64,000 nucleotides of DNA from JALJPB01 sp034111045 (lineage in GTDB: Bacteria; Pseudomonadota; Gammaproteobacteria; Enterobacterales; Alteromonadaceae). The notes under the pieces are model-generated. The model was not told the origin of the DNA. It saw only the letters and a list, made by a program, of their open reading frames with translations, and did not search any database. Shown in pieces: positions 14,908 through 24,529 of this stretch. Made by a program: the position numbers and the translations under genes. Position 1 is the first letter of the stretch. Every line of letters starts with the position of its first letter. The stretch lies in contig JAWUYA010000057.1 of NCBI GenBank assembly GCA_034111045.1, positions 1 to 64,000 on the forward strand. Reading direction: 5' to 3'.

Positions 14908-17493
14908 CTAATCTTTGATTGGCACATCAAAAGCTTTTGCAAAATATAAACTATTAGCCAGTAATTTGGCACTACCGAGCCAGTAGCCTCTAAAAAGCAA
15001 ATTGTCCGTGCTGGCAACTACTCTTCCCTTGCCTAAGCTATGGGCTATAACTGCAGGGCTATGAGCAATAAGGTTGACTAAGTTTCTATCGGCATAACCA
15101 CTCATTAATGGCATATCTGTGTAACTTGCTACATTAACAAATGCTCGATTTGGCTGGTTCATTATCAATGTACTATTTCTAAATAGTGGTAAGTTTTTAG
15201 TTTCAAAACCATAGGCTAACGGATGACTTTGATCTAAGCTCGTTTGGAAAATAGCGCCTGAAATTCGTTTACGTGCAGCCAAACCCTCTCGGTCTTGATA
15301 GTGGAGATTGTCTACTTTAAAAAGTTGATTTATTTGACTGTTATTAACAAATTCAGCCGATAATATTGCTTTGTCTGCTAACCATTTCGCCGCTCTTTTT
15401 TGGGCAAAAATCACTCCGCCACTGTTAATCCAAGTGTTAAGTTTACTAGCTATTTTATCACTAAAGTTTTGGTAATTACCGTCAACTAATAGAATATGAC
15501 TATACGCTGATAAATCAATATCATTAACCCGGTGCTGCTCAACAATAGATAAAGGTAAATGTAAGGACTTTTCTAAGTAAAAGCGTACTTCGCCCGCTTC
15601 ATATTGTGAGACATTGTCACCTCCAATCATCATCACCTTTACCGGGCTAAGTGCTGTAAATGAACCACTACCCAAATCAGCTCCTTTAGGAGTAAAGCCC
15701 GTCGATAAACTGTATATTTCAATATGACTTGCTAAGCTGGCATGTCTTAATACTTCTCGCCAATTTTTATTTTGTTGCCAACCGGCTGCCAATAAAATAC
15801 TACCGACGTTAAATTTACGTTCTACACCATGCACTATACTGGTAAAGCTTTTGGTAGCCACTTTGGCTTTAATGCCGGATGATAAAAGTGTTTCGAGAAG
15901 CTGTGGGGCTAGTGAATGATGCCATTCAAAAACATAAGCATAGGCATCTTCGTCCAGTATTGTGGTGGCTTGTGTAGGTTTTTCCCAGGGTTTTTCGGCT
16001 GTTTGCAATCTCCTACTGCGTTTTACTTGATGAAACTCAATGTTCATTGCTAAAGGTAGAGTCCAACCAGAAACATCATAAAAAGTATTGTCTTGAAAAC
16101 TAGTTTGTTGATTAAATAGCGCTTGAATGACTCTAAATTGTGGCTGTTCAAGAGGAAGGTAATAACTCAATGCCTTGTTATACACCTTGCCATTATAACG
16201 AAAGTCGCTACTCAGTGGGTAAACCTTTATTTGATGCTGACTCAGGGTTTGTAAAAAAGTATTGAGCTTATGTTGATCTCTACCTGCATGAATTAAATAT
16301 CCATTGAAATTTTCTTTGTTAGCCAACTTGATACTCTGACGATAAAACGCTTGGCGATAATTTTTTAAGGCTTGCTTGTTTTCCCAAGCCCCTTCAACCG
16401 TAGAAAGCGAGGTTAGTACATGATTTTGAATACCAAACTCAAAGGTTACTAAGCCATTCACGCTTTGTTGTTGTGCGCCTCGGCTACTCGCTTGTTCAAA
16501 TAAAATACCAACGCTGCCATTAATATCAGGATAGGTTGAGCCTTTGCCGTAATAAAAGTCATCAAAGACTTCTTCGCTAAAATATAAACGTTGATGTTGA
16601 TCCAACGCTTTAGCATGATAACCGCCAATGAGCTGAGTTAGCTCGCCATTAGCTTTAGGCGTTAACGGATGAGTTCTACTGGGTACTCCGGGTTGAAAAA
16701 AGTAACTACTGTTGTGTGACATTTCATGAAAGTCACCTACAACATGAGGTTGATATTTATGGAAGTATCTTAATCTTTGTTGACTTTCTTTTTGGGTTAA
16801 TAAGAGCCAATCTCGGTTTAAGTCAAACCAATAATGATTGGTTCTACCTGTAGGCCAACCCTGGTGATGTTCAATATCGTTAGCATCATTATTGGCATGA
16901 CTGTGTCTAAACGTAGACACCCAATTAACAAAGCGGTCTAAACCGTCAGGGTTTATAATAGGCTCTAAAACGATAACGGTATTTTTTAGTAACGCTTCCA
17001 TGCTTTTTGTTTGACTAGCGGCATAATGATAGGCAGTTACCATAGCGGCACTGGCCCCACTCGCTTCATCGCCATGAACACTATAACCAAGCCAAATGAC
17101 TAGGGGTTCATTATCGGCTTTGTTTTTAACATCATCTATTTTATCAACAGGTATTTGACGCTTAGCAAGAATACCGTCTATATCTGCCAAGTTTTCAGCA
17201 GAAGAAATAGTCACTAATAGCTGTTGTCTTAGTTGCTCAGTACGACCCATTTTCGTAAGCATAACTCTTTTTGAGCTTTGTGCCAGCTGTTGAAAGTAAT
17301 GATTAATTTGCTGATGTCTTGGATGACGCTCGCCAATATCAAAACCTAAAGTAGACTCTGGTGTAATAATCAGTGGGTTATAGTTTTGATTTTTTGGTAG
17401 GTAGTCGGTCACATTTGCAGCAAAAGAAAGTGAAATATGTCCCACAAATAAAAGAAAACTGGCAATGAAGACTAAAGTACGTAAAAACAACAT
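14908..17493 (-). CDS. Secreted M14 family zinc carboxypeptidase
   Basis: An 861-residue exported peptidase. Residues 1-26 form a Sec signal peptide (hydrophobic core, cleavage after SFA). The M14 domain has the zinc ligands H140-xx-E143 in YSVHGDEASG, a following region NPDGLDRFVNWVS with the substrate arginine/asparagine region, and DLNRDWLLLTQ (third-ligand neighbourhood). The C-terminal 400 residues include a glutamine-amidotransferase-like fold region (LLVDGNYQNFS, WINSGGVIFAQK). Enzymes of this build are common in marine Alteromonadales, where they scavenge peptides. It sits between the bioH/comF pair and nfuA, which adjoin in E. coli, so it appears to be a lineage insertion. Confidence 0.88.
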   Translation of the reverse strand: MLFLRTLVFIASFLLFVGHISLSFAANVTDYLPKNQNYNPLIITPESTLGFDIGERHPRHQQINHYFQQLAQSSKRVMLTKMGRTEQLRQQLLVTISSAENLADIDGILAKRQIPVDKIDDVKNKADNEPLVIWLGYSVHGDEASGASAAMVTAYHYAASQTKSMEALLKNTVIVLEPIINPDGLDRFVNWVSTFRHSHANNDANDIEHHQGWPTGRTNHYWFDLNRDWLLLTQKESQQRLRYFHKYQPHVVGDFHEMSHNSSYFFQPGVPSRTHPLTPKANGELTQLIGGYHAKALDQHQRLYFSEEVFDDFYYGKGSTYPDINGSVGILFEQASSRGAQQQSVNGLVTFEFGIQNHVLTSLSTVEGAWENKQALKNYRQAFYRQSIKLANKENFNGYLIHAGRDQHKLNTFLQTLSQHQIKVYPLSSDFRYNGKVYNKALSYYLPLEQPQFRVIQALFNQQTSFQDNTFYDVSGWTLPLAMNIEFHQVKRSRRLQTAEKPWEKPTQATTILDEDAYAYVFEWHHSLAPQLLETLLSSGIKAKVATKSFTSIVHGVERKFNVGSILLAAGWQQNKNWREVLRHASLASHIEIYSLSTGFTPKGADLGSGSFTALSPVKVMMIGGDNVSQYEAGEVRFYLEKSLHLPLSIVEQHRVNDIDLSAYSHILLVDGNYQNFSDKIASKLNTWINSGGVIFAQKRAAKWLADKAILSAEFVNNSQINQLFKVDNLHYQDREGLAARKRISGAIFQTSLDQSHPLAYGFETKNLPLFRNSTLIMNQPNRAFVNVASYTDMPLMSGYADRNLVNLIAHSPAVIAHSLGKGRVVASTDNLLFRGYWLGSAKLLANSLYFAKAFDVPIKD

Positions 17494-17757
17494 TAACTAA
17501 CCTTTTTAAAAAATTTTATTTTTGAATAAATGATGAGTCGACACTTATTATAACGCTAAGCGATTAATAAAGGGCGTTAAAATTATCAAACAACGTATCC
17601 ATACACTAGTTTTTATCTCATTAGCGTCTAATTAATCTGATCAGGTACTAGCCATAAGCTAATTTGCAGAGTAAAATTAACATACTTGAGTAATTTAGTC
17701 AGGTATATAAATACACGATTAAATACATTTACACGTTGTCGAATATGAGTAATGCCC

Positions 17758-18336
17758 ATGATCAATATTTCAGAAACCGCCCAAACACACTTTAAAAAAT
17801 TATTAGAGCAACAAGCTGAAGGTACCAATATTCGTGTATTTGTTGTCAACCCTGGCCCGGCTAGTGCGGAGTGTGGTGTTTCTTATTGTCCGGCTGATGC
17901 CGTTGAACCTGACGATATTCTATTAGAATTCAATGGCTTCTCTGCATTAGTAGACGGACCAAGTAAGCTTTTCTTAGAAGACGCTGAAATTGATTTTACG
18001 ACAGATCAAATGGGCTCACAGTTAACCTTAAAAGCGCCAAATGCTAAATTAAGGCAAGTAGCGGATGATGCGCCTTTATTTGAACGTGTCAGTTACTTCC
18101 TTCAAGCTGAAGTTAACCGACAGTTAGCTGGGCATGGCGGCGAGTGTACTTTAATGGCAATCACTGACGATGGTTATGCTGTTTTACAATTTGGTGGCGG
18201 TTGTAATGGTTGTAGCCAAATTGATGTGACCGTTAAAGACGGCATTGAAAAACAATTACTTGAAGTTATGGCTGGTGAAATTAAGGGAGTTAAAGATATG
18301 ACTGAACACGAACGCGGTGAACATTCATATTACTAA
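17758..18336 (+). CDS. nfuA: Fe/S biogenesis protein NfuA
   Basis: NfuA, a carrier that binds a 4Fe-4S cluster at a dimer interface and hands it to apoproteins, especially under stress or iron limitation. It has an N-terminal degenerate A-type domain (NPGPASAECGVSYCP) and a C-terminal Nfu domain with the cluster motif GGGCNGCSQ. An in-frame ATG lies at 17752 (MPM...), but the ATG at 17758 gives MINISETAQ, matches the E. coli start, places the cysteines at 149 and 152 exactly as in E. coli, and has better spacing to GAG upstream. Product 192 residues. Confidence 0.94.
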   Translation: MINISETAQTHFKKLLEQQAEGTNIRVFVVNPGPASAECGVSYCPADAVEPDDILLEFNGFSALVDGPSKLFLEDAEIDFTTDQMGSQLTLKAPNAKLRQVADDAPLFERVSYFLQAEVNRQLAGHGGECTLMAITDDGYAVLQFGGGCNGCSQIDVTVKDGIEKQLLEVMAGEIKGVKDMTEHERGEHSYY

Positions 18337-18358
18337 GCCCAATTACTAACATTAATTA

Positions 18359-18601
18359 ATGACTACATTGCTTGATAAATTAGGCCAAAACCCGCAACGA
18401 AGTTTACGCTTCTTTTTGTTTGGGATTGGTCTTTTTCTTTTAAGTCTGTTGTTCATTGGTTTGGGTTATTATCACCACCATCTTTGGCAAATCCCTGGTG
18501 TTATTCTTCTTGTTATTGCTTGTTTAATTACCGCTTGGGGGTATCTTGGGATATTTGCTAATCGTTGGCTAAATATTCTTTCTCGTCATAAACCTAATTA
18601 A
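18359..18601 (+). CDS. Small two-helix membrane protein
   Basis: An 80-residue protein with two hydrophobic helices (about residues 16-37 and 46-67) joined by YYHHHLWQIPG, and a basic tail. It begins 22 bp after nfuA on the same strand and may share its transcript. The ribosome binding site is weak (AATTAATT). I do not recognise a family; the composition and the tidy helices suggest a real gene. Confidence 0.6.
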   Translation: MTTLLDKLGQNPQRSLRFFLFGIGLFLLSLLFIGLGYYHHHLWQIPGVILLVIACLITAWGYLGIFANRWLNILSRHKPN

Positions 18602-18919
18602 AAAACCAGACAAACACATCATCCCAATTAATAATATTGATTTGATTAATTGAATGTACAACTATCTAATCAATAGTCATTTATGGGCTAAGTTTATACT
18701 TTTTTTTATCGCCCTCTTCTTTGTAAACATCGATAAACACTACTGTTATTTTATAGTGCCAAACGGCATAACGGCTGATGTTATTTTTCACACAAAATGC
18801 TTTAATTTACCTCTGTTTTTACGTTATGCTTGGGTTTTATAAAAAGGGCAGTACATTAAAATAATTACAATCGGGTAATTATCAATAAACTTCCCATCAA
18901 CAATAAGGTATACGGAGTC

Positions 18920-20107
18920 ATGTTTGGTAGCTTAAAGGCTTTGCCCGCCGATCCTATTTTAGGATTGTTGGCTAAATATAGAGAAGATGTTAACCCAAAA
19001 AAAATCGACTTAGGTGTTGGTGTCTACAAAAATGAAGCTGGACACACCGCAGTGTTAGATTGTGTAAAAAAAGCAGAACAACACCGAACTGACACTGAAG
19101 ATAGCAAAGTTTACATTGGCCCTACCGGCTCACCTTTATTCAATGAAGAGATGAGCAAACTTATTTTTGGCACTCATAAAGTACTACTTGAAAACCGCGC
19201 ACGTACCTTTTCCACCCCGGGTGGTACTGGTGCATTGCGTGTTGCCGGTGAATTTATTAATTCATGTCAAGCCGGTGCTACTATTTGGGTTTCTAACCCA
19301 ACATGGGCAAACCATACCGCGGTTTTTGAAGCAGCTGGCTTAATAGTTAAAAGCTATCCTTATTACGATTATGAAAATAAAACGTTAGACTTTGATGGTA
19401 TGTTAGCCACTTTGAAAGAAGTGTCTGCAGACGATGTTGTTTTACTACACGCATGTTGCCATAACCCAAGTGGTATGGACTTAACCAATGAGCAATGGCA
19501 ACAAGTAGTTGAAGTGACTAAAGGGATTGGCTTCACTCCTCTTATTGATATGGCTTATCAAGGTTTTGGGGTTGGCTTAGACGAAGATGCTTATGGCTTA
19601 CGTTTAATGGCAGACAACGTTAAAGAGATGATCGTGTGTAGCTCGTGCTCTAAAAACTTTGGCTTATACCGTGAACGTATTGGTGCCTGTACTTTAATCG
19701 CAGAATCGAGCCATTCGGCTGATTTAGTTGCCTCCGTGTTAGCCTATGTGATTCGTGGCATATATTCTATGCCACCCGCACATGGCGCAGCAATTGTTGA
19801 AACTATTTTAAGCTCACAAGAGTTAACTGCCCAGTGGCATAGTGAATTAAAAGAAATGCGTGATCGCATCAATGGCAATCGTCAGTTGTTAGTTGATAAG
19901 TTAACAGACAATGGCGTAACTCGCGACTTTAGCTTTATCGCTCGTCAATCAGGTATGTTCTCATTCTTAGGTATAACGCCTGAACAAGTTCAACAGCTGC
20001 AAAATGAATACAGCATTTACATGGTTGGCTCAAGCCGAATGAGTATTGCTGGTATTGCCAAGAGTAATGTTGATTATTTAGCTCAATCGATTGCTAAAAT
20101 ATTATAA
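18920..20107 (+). CDS. Aspartate/aromatic amino acid aminotransferase
   Basis: A 395-residue PLP-dependent class I aminotransferase of the AspC/TyrB group. It transfers amino groups between aspartate or aromatic amino acids and 2-oxoglutarate. The PLP lysine is in SSCSKNFGLYRERIGA (about residues 240-255); the N-terminus PADPILGLLAKYR and LGVGVYKNEAG and the carboxylate-binding R near the end (VGSSRMSIAG) are typical. The sequence does not separate AspC from TyrB, so no symbol is given. Preceded by AAGG-type sequence 9-13 nt before the ATG and followed by a terminator at 20140. Confidence 0.92.
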   Translation: MFGSLKALPADPILGLLAKYREDVNPKKIDLGVGVYKNEAGHTAVLDCVKKAEQHRTDTEDSKVYIGPTGSPLFNEEMSKLIFGTHKVLLENRARTFSTPGGTGALRVAGEFINSCQAGATIWVSNPTWANHTAVFEAAGLIVKSYPYYDYENKTLDFDGMLATLKEVSADDVVLLHACCHNPSGMDLTNEQWQQVVEVTKGIGFTPLIDMAYQGFGVGLDEDAYGLRLMADNVKEMIVCSSCSKNFGLYRERIGACTLIAESSHSADLVASVLAYVIRGIYSMPPAHGAAIVETILSSQELTAQWHSELKEMRDRINGNRQLLVDKLTDNGVTRDFSFIARQSGMFSFLGITPEQVQQLQNEYSIYMVGSSRMSIAGIAKSNVDYLAQSIAKIL

Positions 20108-20139
20108 GTGCTTTTTACCACAACGATTATTCGATAAAG

Positions 20140-20165
20140 AAAAGCCAGATGTTAATCTGGCTTTT
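20140..20165 (+). terminator. Intrinsic terminator, aminotransferase / hemY
   Basis: The stem AAAAGCCAGAT / ATCTGGCTTTT with loop GTTA is followed by more T. It lies between the aminotransferase and the convergent hemY and can serve both. Confidence 0.88.
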
Positions 20166-20177
20166 TTATATCGGCCG

Positions 20178-21383
20178 TTATTTTAAATTTTGCAGGAGCT
20201 CATAGGAGTGTTGATATTTTTTCTGCTCACCTAAAGCTAAAGCATAAGCCTTTAAGTCATTATTATTAACCTGATAACCCTCAACTGTAAATAAGCGATG
20301 AAATGCTTTTTCGCTCATCTGCCACTGACCACACGCTAACGCTAAATGAGCTAAGCAAGACAACCATTTGATACTATGTTGGTCGCCGTGCAAGTGTTTT
20401 TGTACCGCGGCAATTAAGGGTGCCGCTTTATCCGTAGTTTTAACTAATGGTAAACGGGTTAACTGCTTAATAAAACTGTCAGTGGCTTCTTTTTTAAGGG
20501 CTGGTAGTAACAACTTTTCTAGTGGCGCAGCAATACTGTTTTCAGCTAAAATTCGACAATACGCAAATAACACTGCTTCTCGTTGCTTAATTTTTTTTGA
20601 AAGACTTTGCCAATAATTTTCTAACGCTTGTTGATCATGTTGACGAATTAATGTGTTAAACATACCAGTAAAAGCCACACTTTCACTTTTTTGTAACTTA
20701 TCTTGATCAAACTCTTTTTGTTTTCTCGCCGTAGTTAAATAGTGAATGGCGGCTTCAAAGCGTTGTTCAATTGAACTTAAATCAATTTCTAACTGTAAAA
20801 GGCGAACATCATGGCCAATATGTTTATGGTATTCATCAATAAGCAGCCTCGCTTGAGCATATTCTTCATGGCTCATTAACAGTTGCACTTTAACAATAAC
20901 TGACTCAAGACCTGCGGTTTTTATACTATGTTGCCCTGCGGTATGACTTTCCAGTAGCGCTAAGTAATGTTGAGTATTGGGACGTAATTTTTGCTTTTCT
21001 GCGGCTGATGCTGCTAATAAATAGGCAGTTTGTTGTTGATGTGCTGACTCTGCACTTTTTGCGAGTAGGTGCTCGGCTTGTTGGTAATCACCTAATACGT
21101 ATGCTGCAATACCTTTATTAAAGTCTTTTATCGCTCGGCGATTACTAGCAAAAACAATTTTACGCCAACCCCCAAAACTTAACTGGTAACTACCACGTAA
21201 TAGTCGAAAAATGATAAAGAGCGTAAGAAAAGAAAAGCCTAACCAAAAAAGTGCGGTATAGACCGTCATTTCTATAATTTTCCCTGCCATAGCAATAGCA
21301 ATATACCCTGGTTCACTGATCAGCATAGGAGTGATAGCAACAACGGACAAGACCATTAAGGCAATAACAATAAAGCGGATCAT
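20178..21383 (-). CDS. hemY: HemY family heme biosynthesis-associated TPR protein
   Basis: A 401-residue inner-membrane protein of the enterobacterial-type HemY family (unrelated to protoporphyrinogen oxidase HemY). It has two N-terminal membrane helices (about residues 3-24 and 41-62), then FGGWRKI and tetratricopeptide-like helical repeats. Its biochemical role in tetrapyrrole synthesis is unsettled. It is the last gene of the cyaY-hemC-hemD-hemX-hemY run and overlaps hemX by 4 bp (ATGA), indicating translational coupling. Confidence 0.9.
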   Translation of the reverse strand: MIRFIVIALMVLSVVAITPMLISEPGYIAIAMAGKIIEMTVYTALFWLGFSFLTLFIIFRLLRGSYQLSFGGWRKIVFASNRRAIKDFNKGIAAYVLGDYQQAEHLLAKSAESAHQQQTAYLLAASAAEKQKLRPNTQHYLALLESHTAGQHSIKTAGLESVIVKVQLLMSHEEYAQARLLIDEYHKHIGHDVRLLQLEIDLSSIEQRFEAAIHYLTTARKQKEFDQDKLQKSESVAFTGMFNTLIRQHDQQALENYWQSLSKKIKQREAVLFAYCRILAENSIAAPLEKLLLPALKKEATDSFIKQLTRLPLVKTTDKAAPLIAAVQKHLHGDQHSIKWLSCLAHLALACGQWQMSEKAFHRLFTVEGYQVNNNDLKAYALALGEQKKYQHSYELLQNLK

Positions 21384-22768
21384 ATATCGTCCTCACCTGT
21401 ATTCAATTTTTCATCGGCTTTTTGTTGAAGGGTGGTTTGCTTATGTATTTGCTCTTCGATTGTTAATGAGTTTTCTGCACTCTCCTTCGGAGATATTTCT
21501 TTTGCTGATGACTGTTCTTTATTAACTGCCGGTAATAGAGGAGTATTTTCTGCTTTTTTAATAACTAAGGGATTATCGGTAAGGATATTTTTTATCGCGG
21601 ATAGTGAGGATAAATCACTGGGGTAATTAAAACTAATTAGTTCAGTTTTAAGCTGTTCAATACTAGATAAAAACAACTGATTACTGACCTCGCTCATATC
21701 AAAGTACTGAGTTAACCACGTTTGAATTTCAGCCAAAATTTCTAGATATAGTGCTGATTTTTCTTTTCTTGCTGCCCATTGTGCTTGTTGCAATTGTAAA
21801 CTAAGATTCTCTCTTAAATTCTGCTGGTACTGAGGGGACAATAACGGTTTTGCCGTGCCATCGCGCACATGAATAACAACGAAGGTATCAAGGAAGTTAC
21901 GCCATGTTTTTGCTAAGTTTTCTTGCCAATCATTAATATCAGCTGATAGTTCAAATACAGCTTCATCATTTTCAACTGTAGAGACTTGCTGCAGTGATAG
22001 CGGTAAAGTGGCTAGTTGACGATTTAAGCCCATTAGCGACAAAATAACATTGTCTGTCTTAAGCGCTGGCATAAGTTGTAGTTGTTCAATGTCTTGATGT
22101 ATGAGTTGTCTAACCGGCAAAAATTTTGGCTCATTTAACTCAGTTAAACGAGTATCAGCCTCTTTTAGTAAACCAATAGCCGCATGGGTATCTCGCTCTA
22201 ACCACATCGTTCTTGCCGCCATTCTAATTAAATACTCGGCTTCGTGTATTAACCAATCGCTCGGCTTATTTCTTTCCAACCGAGTAACTGCATATTCAAG
22301 TTGAGTGATTTTTTTTGTGCTGTCCTCTTGTACTTTTGCCGTCATTTGTTGGAGCTGTTGAGAAAAGTTATCTTGTTGCTCTTTTAACAACTTGTTCACT
22401 CGTTGTTCATTATCGGTATGATTTTTTCTATTGTCTTTTATTAACTCATTCGTGACATTAAGACGTTGCTCATTAAGTGAAAAATAACTGACTGTGGAAA
22501 CAGTAATACCGATAATGGCGACTACTAAGGCGACTAGGGCCACCTTGGACAATCGAGCTGTTTGAGGTGAGCGACTCACAACTTTTTTTGTTGCTGCTAA
22601 TCCCTGATCTTTTTTGGCAGGATTTATTGGCGCACTTGCTTTTGAGGATTTACCCACTATTTTTTCTTGGCCGTCTTTTTTAGGAGGAGATGTTTTGGTT
22701 GCAGAGATCGACGCTTGCTCTGAGGGGCTTGGTTGATCATTATCGAATGGCTGTTTTTTATCTGTCAT
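21380..22768 (-). CDS. hemX: HemX family protein
   Basis: A 462-residue membrane-anchored protein of the HemX family. A charged, disordered cytoplasmic N-terminus (about 1-72) precedes one membrane helix (VALVALVVAIIGITVSTVSYF), a coiled coil (about 98-175) and the conserved domain with DWLIHEAEYLIRMAARTMWLERD. Databases often call it uroporphyrinogen-III C-methyltransferase because of an old annotation, but no methyltransferase motif is visible. The C-terminal 60 residues are acidic/Gln-rich. It is followed by hemY with a 4-bp overlap and preceded by hemD by 29 bp. Confidence 0.9.
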   Translation of the reverse strand: MTDKKQPFDNDQPSPSEQASISATKTSPPKKDGQEKIVGKSSKASAPINPAKKDQGLAATKKVVSRSPQTARLSKVALVALVVAIIGITVSTVSYFSLNEQRLNVTNELIKDNRKNHTDNEQRVNKLLKEQQDNFSQQLQQMTAKVQEDSTKKITQLEYAVTRLERNKPSDWLIHEAEYLIRMAARTMWLERDTHAAIGLLKEADTRLTELNEPKFLPVRQLIHQDIEQLQLMPALKTDNVILSLMGLNRQLATLPLSLQQVSTVENDEAVFELSADINDWQENLAKTWRNFLDTFVVIHVRDGTAKPLLSPQYQQNLRENLSLQLQQAQWAARKEKSALYLEILAEIQTWLTQYFDMSEVSNQLFLSSIEQLKTELISFNYPSDLSSLSAIKNILTDNPLVIKKAENTPLLPAVNKEQSSAKEISPKESAENSLTIEEQIHKQTTLQQKADEKLNTGEDDI

Positions 22769-22797
22769 GATCCGGTTCCGTGTCTATATAAGGTAAA

Positions 22798-23592
22798 TTA
22801 ACTCAAAGCTTTGATGATTGCTTGATCATTGGCACCTTTTGCATTAACGACATTAATTAACCCTAATGCCTCGGCGCTTGCTGCTATCCTTGAACTGGCG
22901 ACAACCCATAAACAGTTTTTTTGCCAGTGCATTAGCGTTAATTGCTCGTCAGGGCGTAAAGTATCAATAAAAGCGGTTATTAAGTCTACTATTCTTTGTA
23001 ATAAAGCGTTGCTGGTGATAACGATAACGTTTATTTGACTCTCATGCCATTGTTTAACAATGCCATGATGTAATGTTCGCCATACCCGTTGATAACTTTC
23101 AATATAGTTGACTGTAGCACCACGCTGACAGAGTGCGTTTTTTAAATGCTCTCTACCGCCATCACCACGGACAATAATAATATTTTTATCAGTTATTTCA
23201 ATTAATTGAGCTAGCTCAAGTAAACCTTCACTAGTGTGTACGGTAGGACAAATCACTTGTTCTATTCCACATTGGTTTAACGCTTTTTTTGTTGCATCAC
23301 CAACAGCAAAGAATTGAATTGGCTGAGTACCACTATTGTTAAGCCAGTTTTTAATAGCAAACGTTTTATTGGCAAAAGTAACCGCAGCGACACTGACAAA
23401 AATAATGATATTGGCCGGGAAATGTTTAAGGCTATGCTGAATTTTTTGTTGATGAGTATATATTTGGTAGTCAAAGAACGACTGGCAAGCTGATTCAATA
23501 CCCATGGTATTAAGTTGCTGTGCTAATTGCTTTCCCTTTTCTTCCGGGCGAGTAATTAGCACATTGAGTTTGGTCTTATTTTTGATCCGCAT
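22798..23592 (-). CDS. hemD: Uroporphyrinogen-III synthase
   Basis: HemD closes hydroxymethylbilane to uroporphyrinogen III with inversion of ring D. The 264-residue protein has the loosely conserved family pattern: VLITRPEEKGKQLAQQL at the start, FVSVAAVTF, then IIIVRGDGGREHL and a late VITSNALLQRIVDL. It overlaps hemC by 17 bp and belongs to the same operon. Confidence 0.92.
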   Translation of the reverse strand: MRIKNKTKLNVLITRPEEKGKQLAQQLNTMGIESACQSFFDYQIYTHQQKIQHSLKHFPANIIIFVSVAAVTFANKTFAIKNWLNNSGTQPIQFFAVGDATKKALNQCGIEQVICPTVHTSEGLLELAQLIEITDKNIIIVRGDGGREHLKNALCQRGATVNYIESYQRVWRTLHHGIVKQWHESQINVIVITSNALLQRIVDLITAFIDTLRPDEQLTLMHWQKNCLWVVASSRIAASAEALGLINVVNAKGANDQAIIKALS

Positions 23593-24511
23593 ATACTTGT
23601 TTTAAAATCACATCTGCCCCTTGAGACAATAGAGTTTGCGCTAAACTGTGACCTAGCGCTGCACCTTGATCAAGGTTACCTCGAATTTCACTGTGGATAA
23701 TTTTACTGCCATCAACAGCCCCCACTAAACCTCTTAGATATATTTCATTATCATCGATAACGGCATAAGCGCCAATAGGTACTTGACAGCCACCTTCAAG
23801 CGCTTTGTTCATAGCACGCTCGGCGAGTACTCGTATGCGAGTATTTTTATCTTCTACTGGGGCAAGTAATGCTTTAATTGCTTGATCATCAGTACGGCAT
23901 TCAATACCCACAGCGCCTTGCCCATTTGCTGGTAACATAACTTCCGGTTCAATAAATTTACGGATACGTTCAGGCATTTTTAGCCGAATCATGCCTGCCG
24001 CTGCTAAAATAATAGCATCGTAATCACCATCGTCTAACTTTCTTAAACGCGTATTGACATTACCTCGTAGGTCCCTAATCTCTAAATCCGGACGAGCGGC
24101 TTTAATTTGGCATTGACGACGTAAACTTGACGTACCAACGATGGCACCTTGTGGTAAGTCTTCCAGACTTTCATAGGTGTTAGAGATAAAAGCATCACGA
24201 GGGTCTTCACGAGGACAAATCACCTGTAATCCTAGGCCATCAGGAAAATCAACCGGTACATCTTTCATTGAATGCACAGCAATATCTGCACGGTTTTCTA
24301 ACATCGCTACTTCAAGTTCTTTAACAAATAATCCTTTACCGCCAACTTTAGCTAATGGTGTATCTAAAATAATATCGCCCTTAGTTGTCATCGGTAAAAG
24401 TTTAACGGTAATGTCTTGATGAAAATGTTCAAGTTGTGCTTTAACATATTCGGCTTGCCACATAGCTAGGGCACTTTTTCGTGTGGCGATACGTACGACT
24501 TTAGTTGTCAT
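23576..24511 (-). CDS. hemC: Porphobilinogen deaminase (hydroxymethylbilane synthase)
   Basis: HemC joins four porphobilinogens into hydroxymethylbilane using a dipyrromethane cofactor. The cofactor cysteine is C242 in GGCQVPIGAYA, the same position as in E. coli. The substrate-binding TSSLRRQCQ and RDLRGNVNTRL segments and the catalytic aspartate region HSMKDVP are intact. 311 residues, usual length. It lies 18 bp after cyaY on the same strand. In enterics hemC is divergent from cyaA, which is missing here. Confidence 0.96.
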   Translation of the reverse strand: MTTKVVRIATRKSALAMWQAEYVKAQLEHFHQDITVKLLPMTTKGDIILDTPLAKVGGKGLFVKELEVAMLENRADIAVHSMKDVPVDFPDGLGLQVICPREDPRDAFISNTYESLEDLPQGAIVGTSSLRRQCQIKAARPDLEIRDLRGNVNTRLRKLDDGDYDAIILAAAGMIRLKMPERIRKFIEPEVMLPANGQGAVGIECRTDDQAIKALLAPVEDKNTRIRVLAERAMNKALEGGCQVPIGAYAVIDDNEIYLRGLVGAVDGSKIIHSEIRGNLDQGAALGHSLAQTLLSQGADVILKQVYADQK

Positions 24512-24529
24512 TGACCGATCCTAAATTAA

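Noticed and set aside
18654..18842. 62-residue hydrophobic reading frame after the two-helix membrane protein gene
   Set aside because: No ribosome binding site, Phe/Tyr/Ile-rich composition expected of AT-rich DNA, and no resemblance to a known family.
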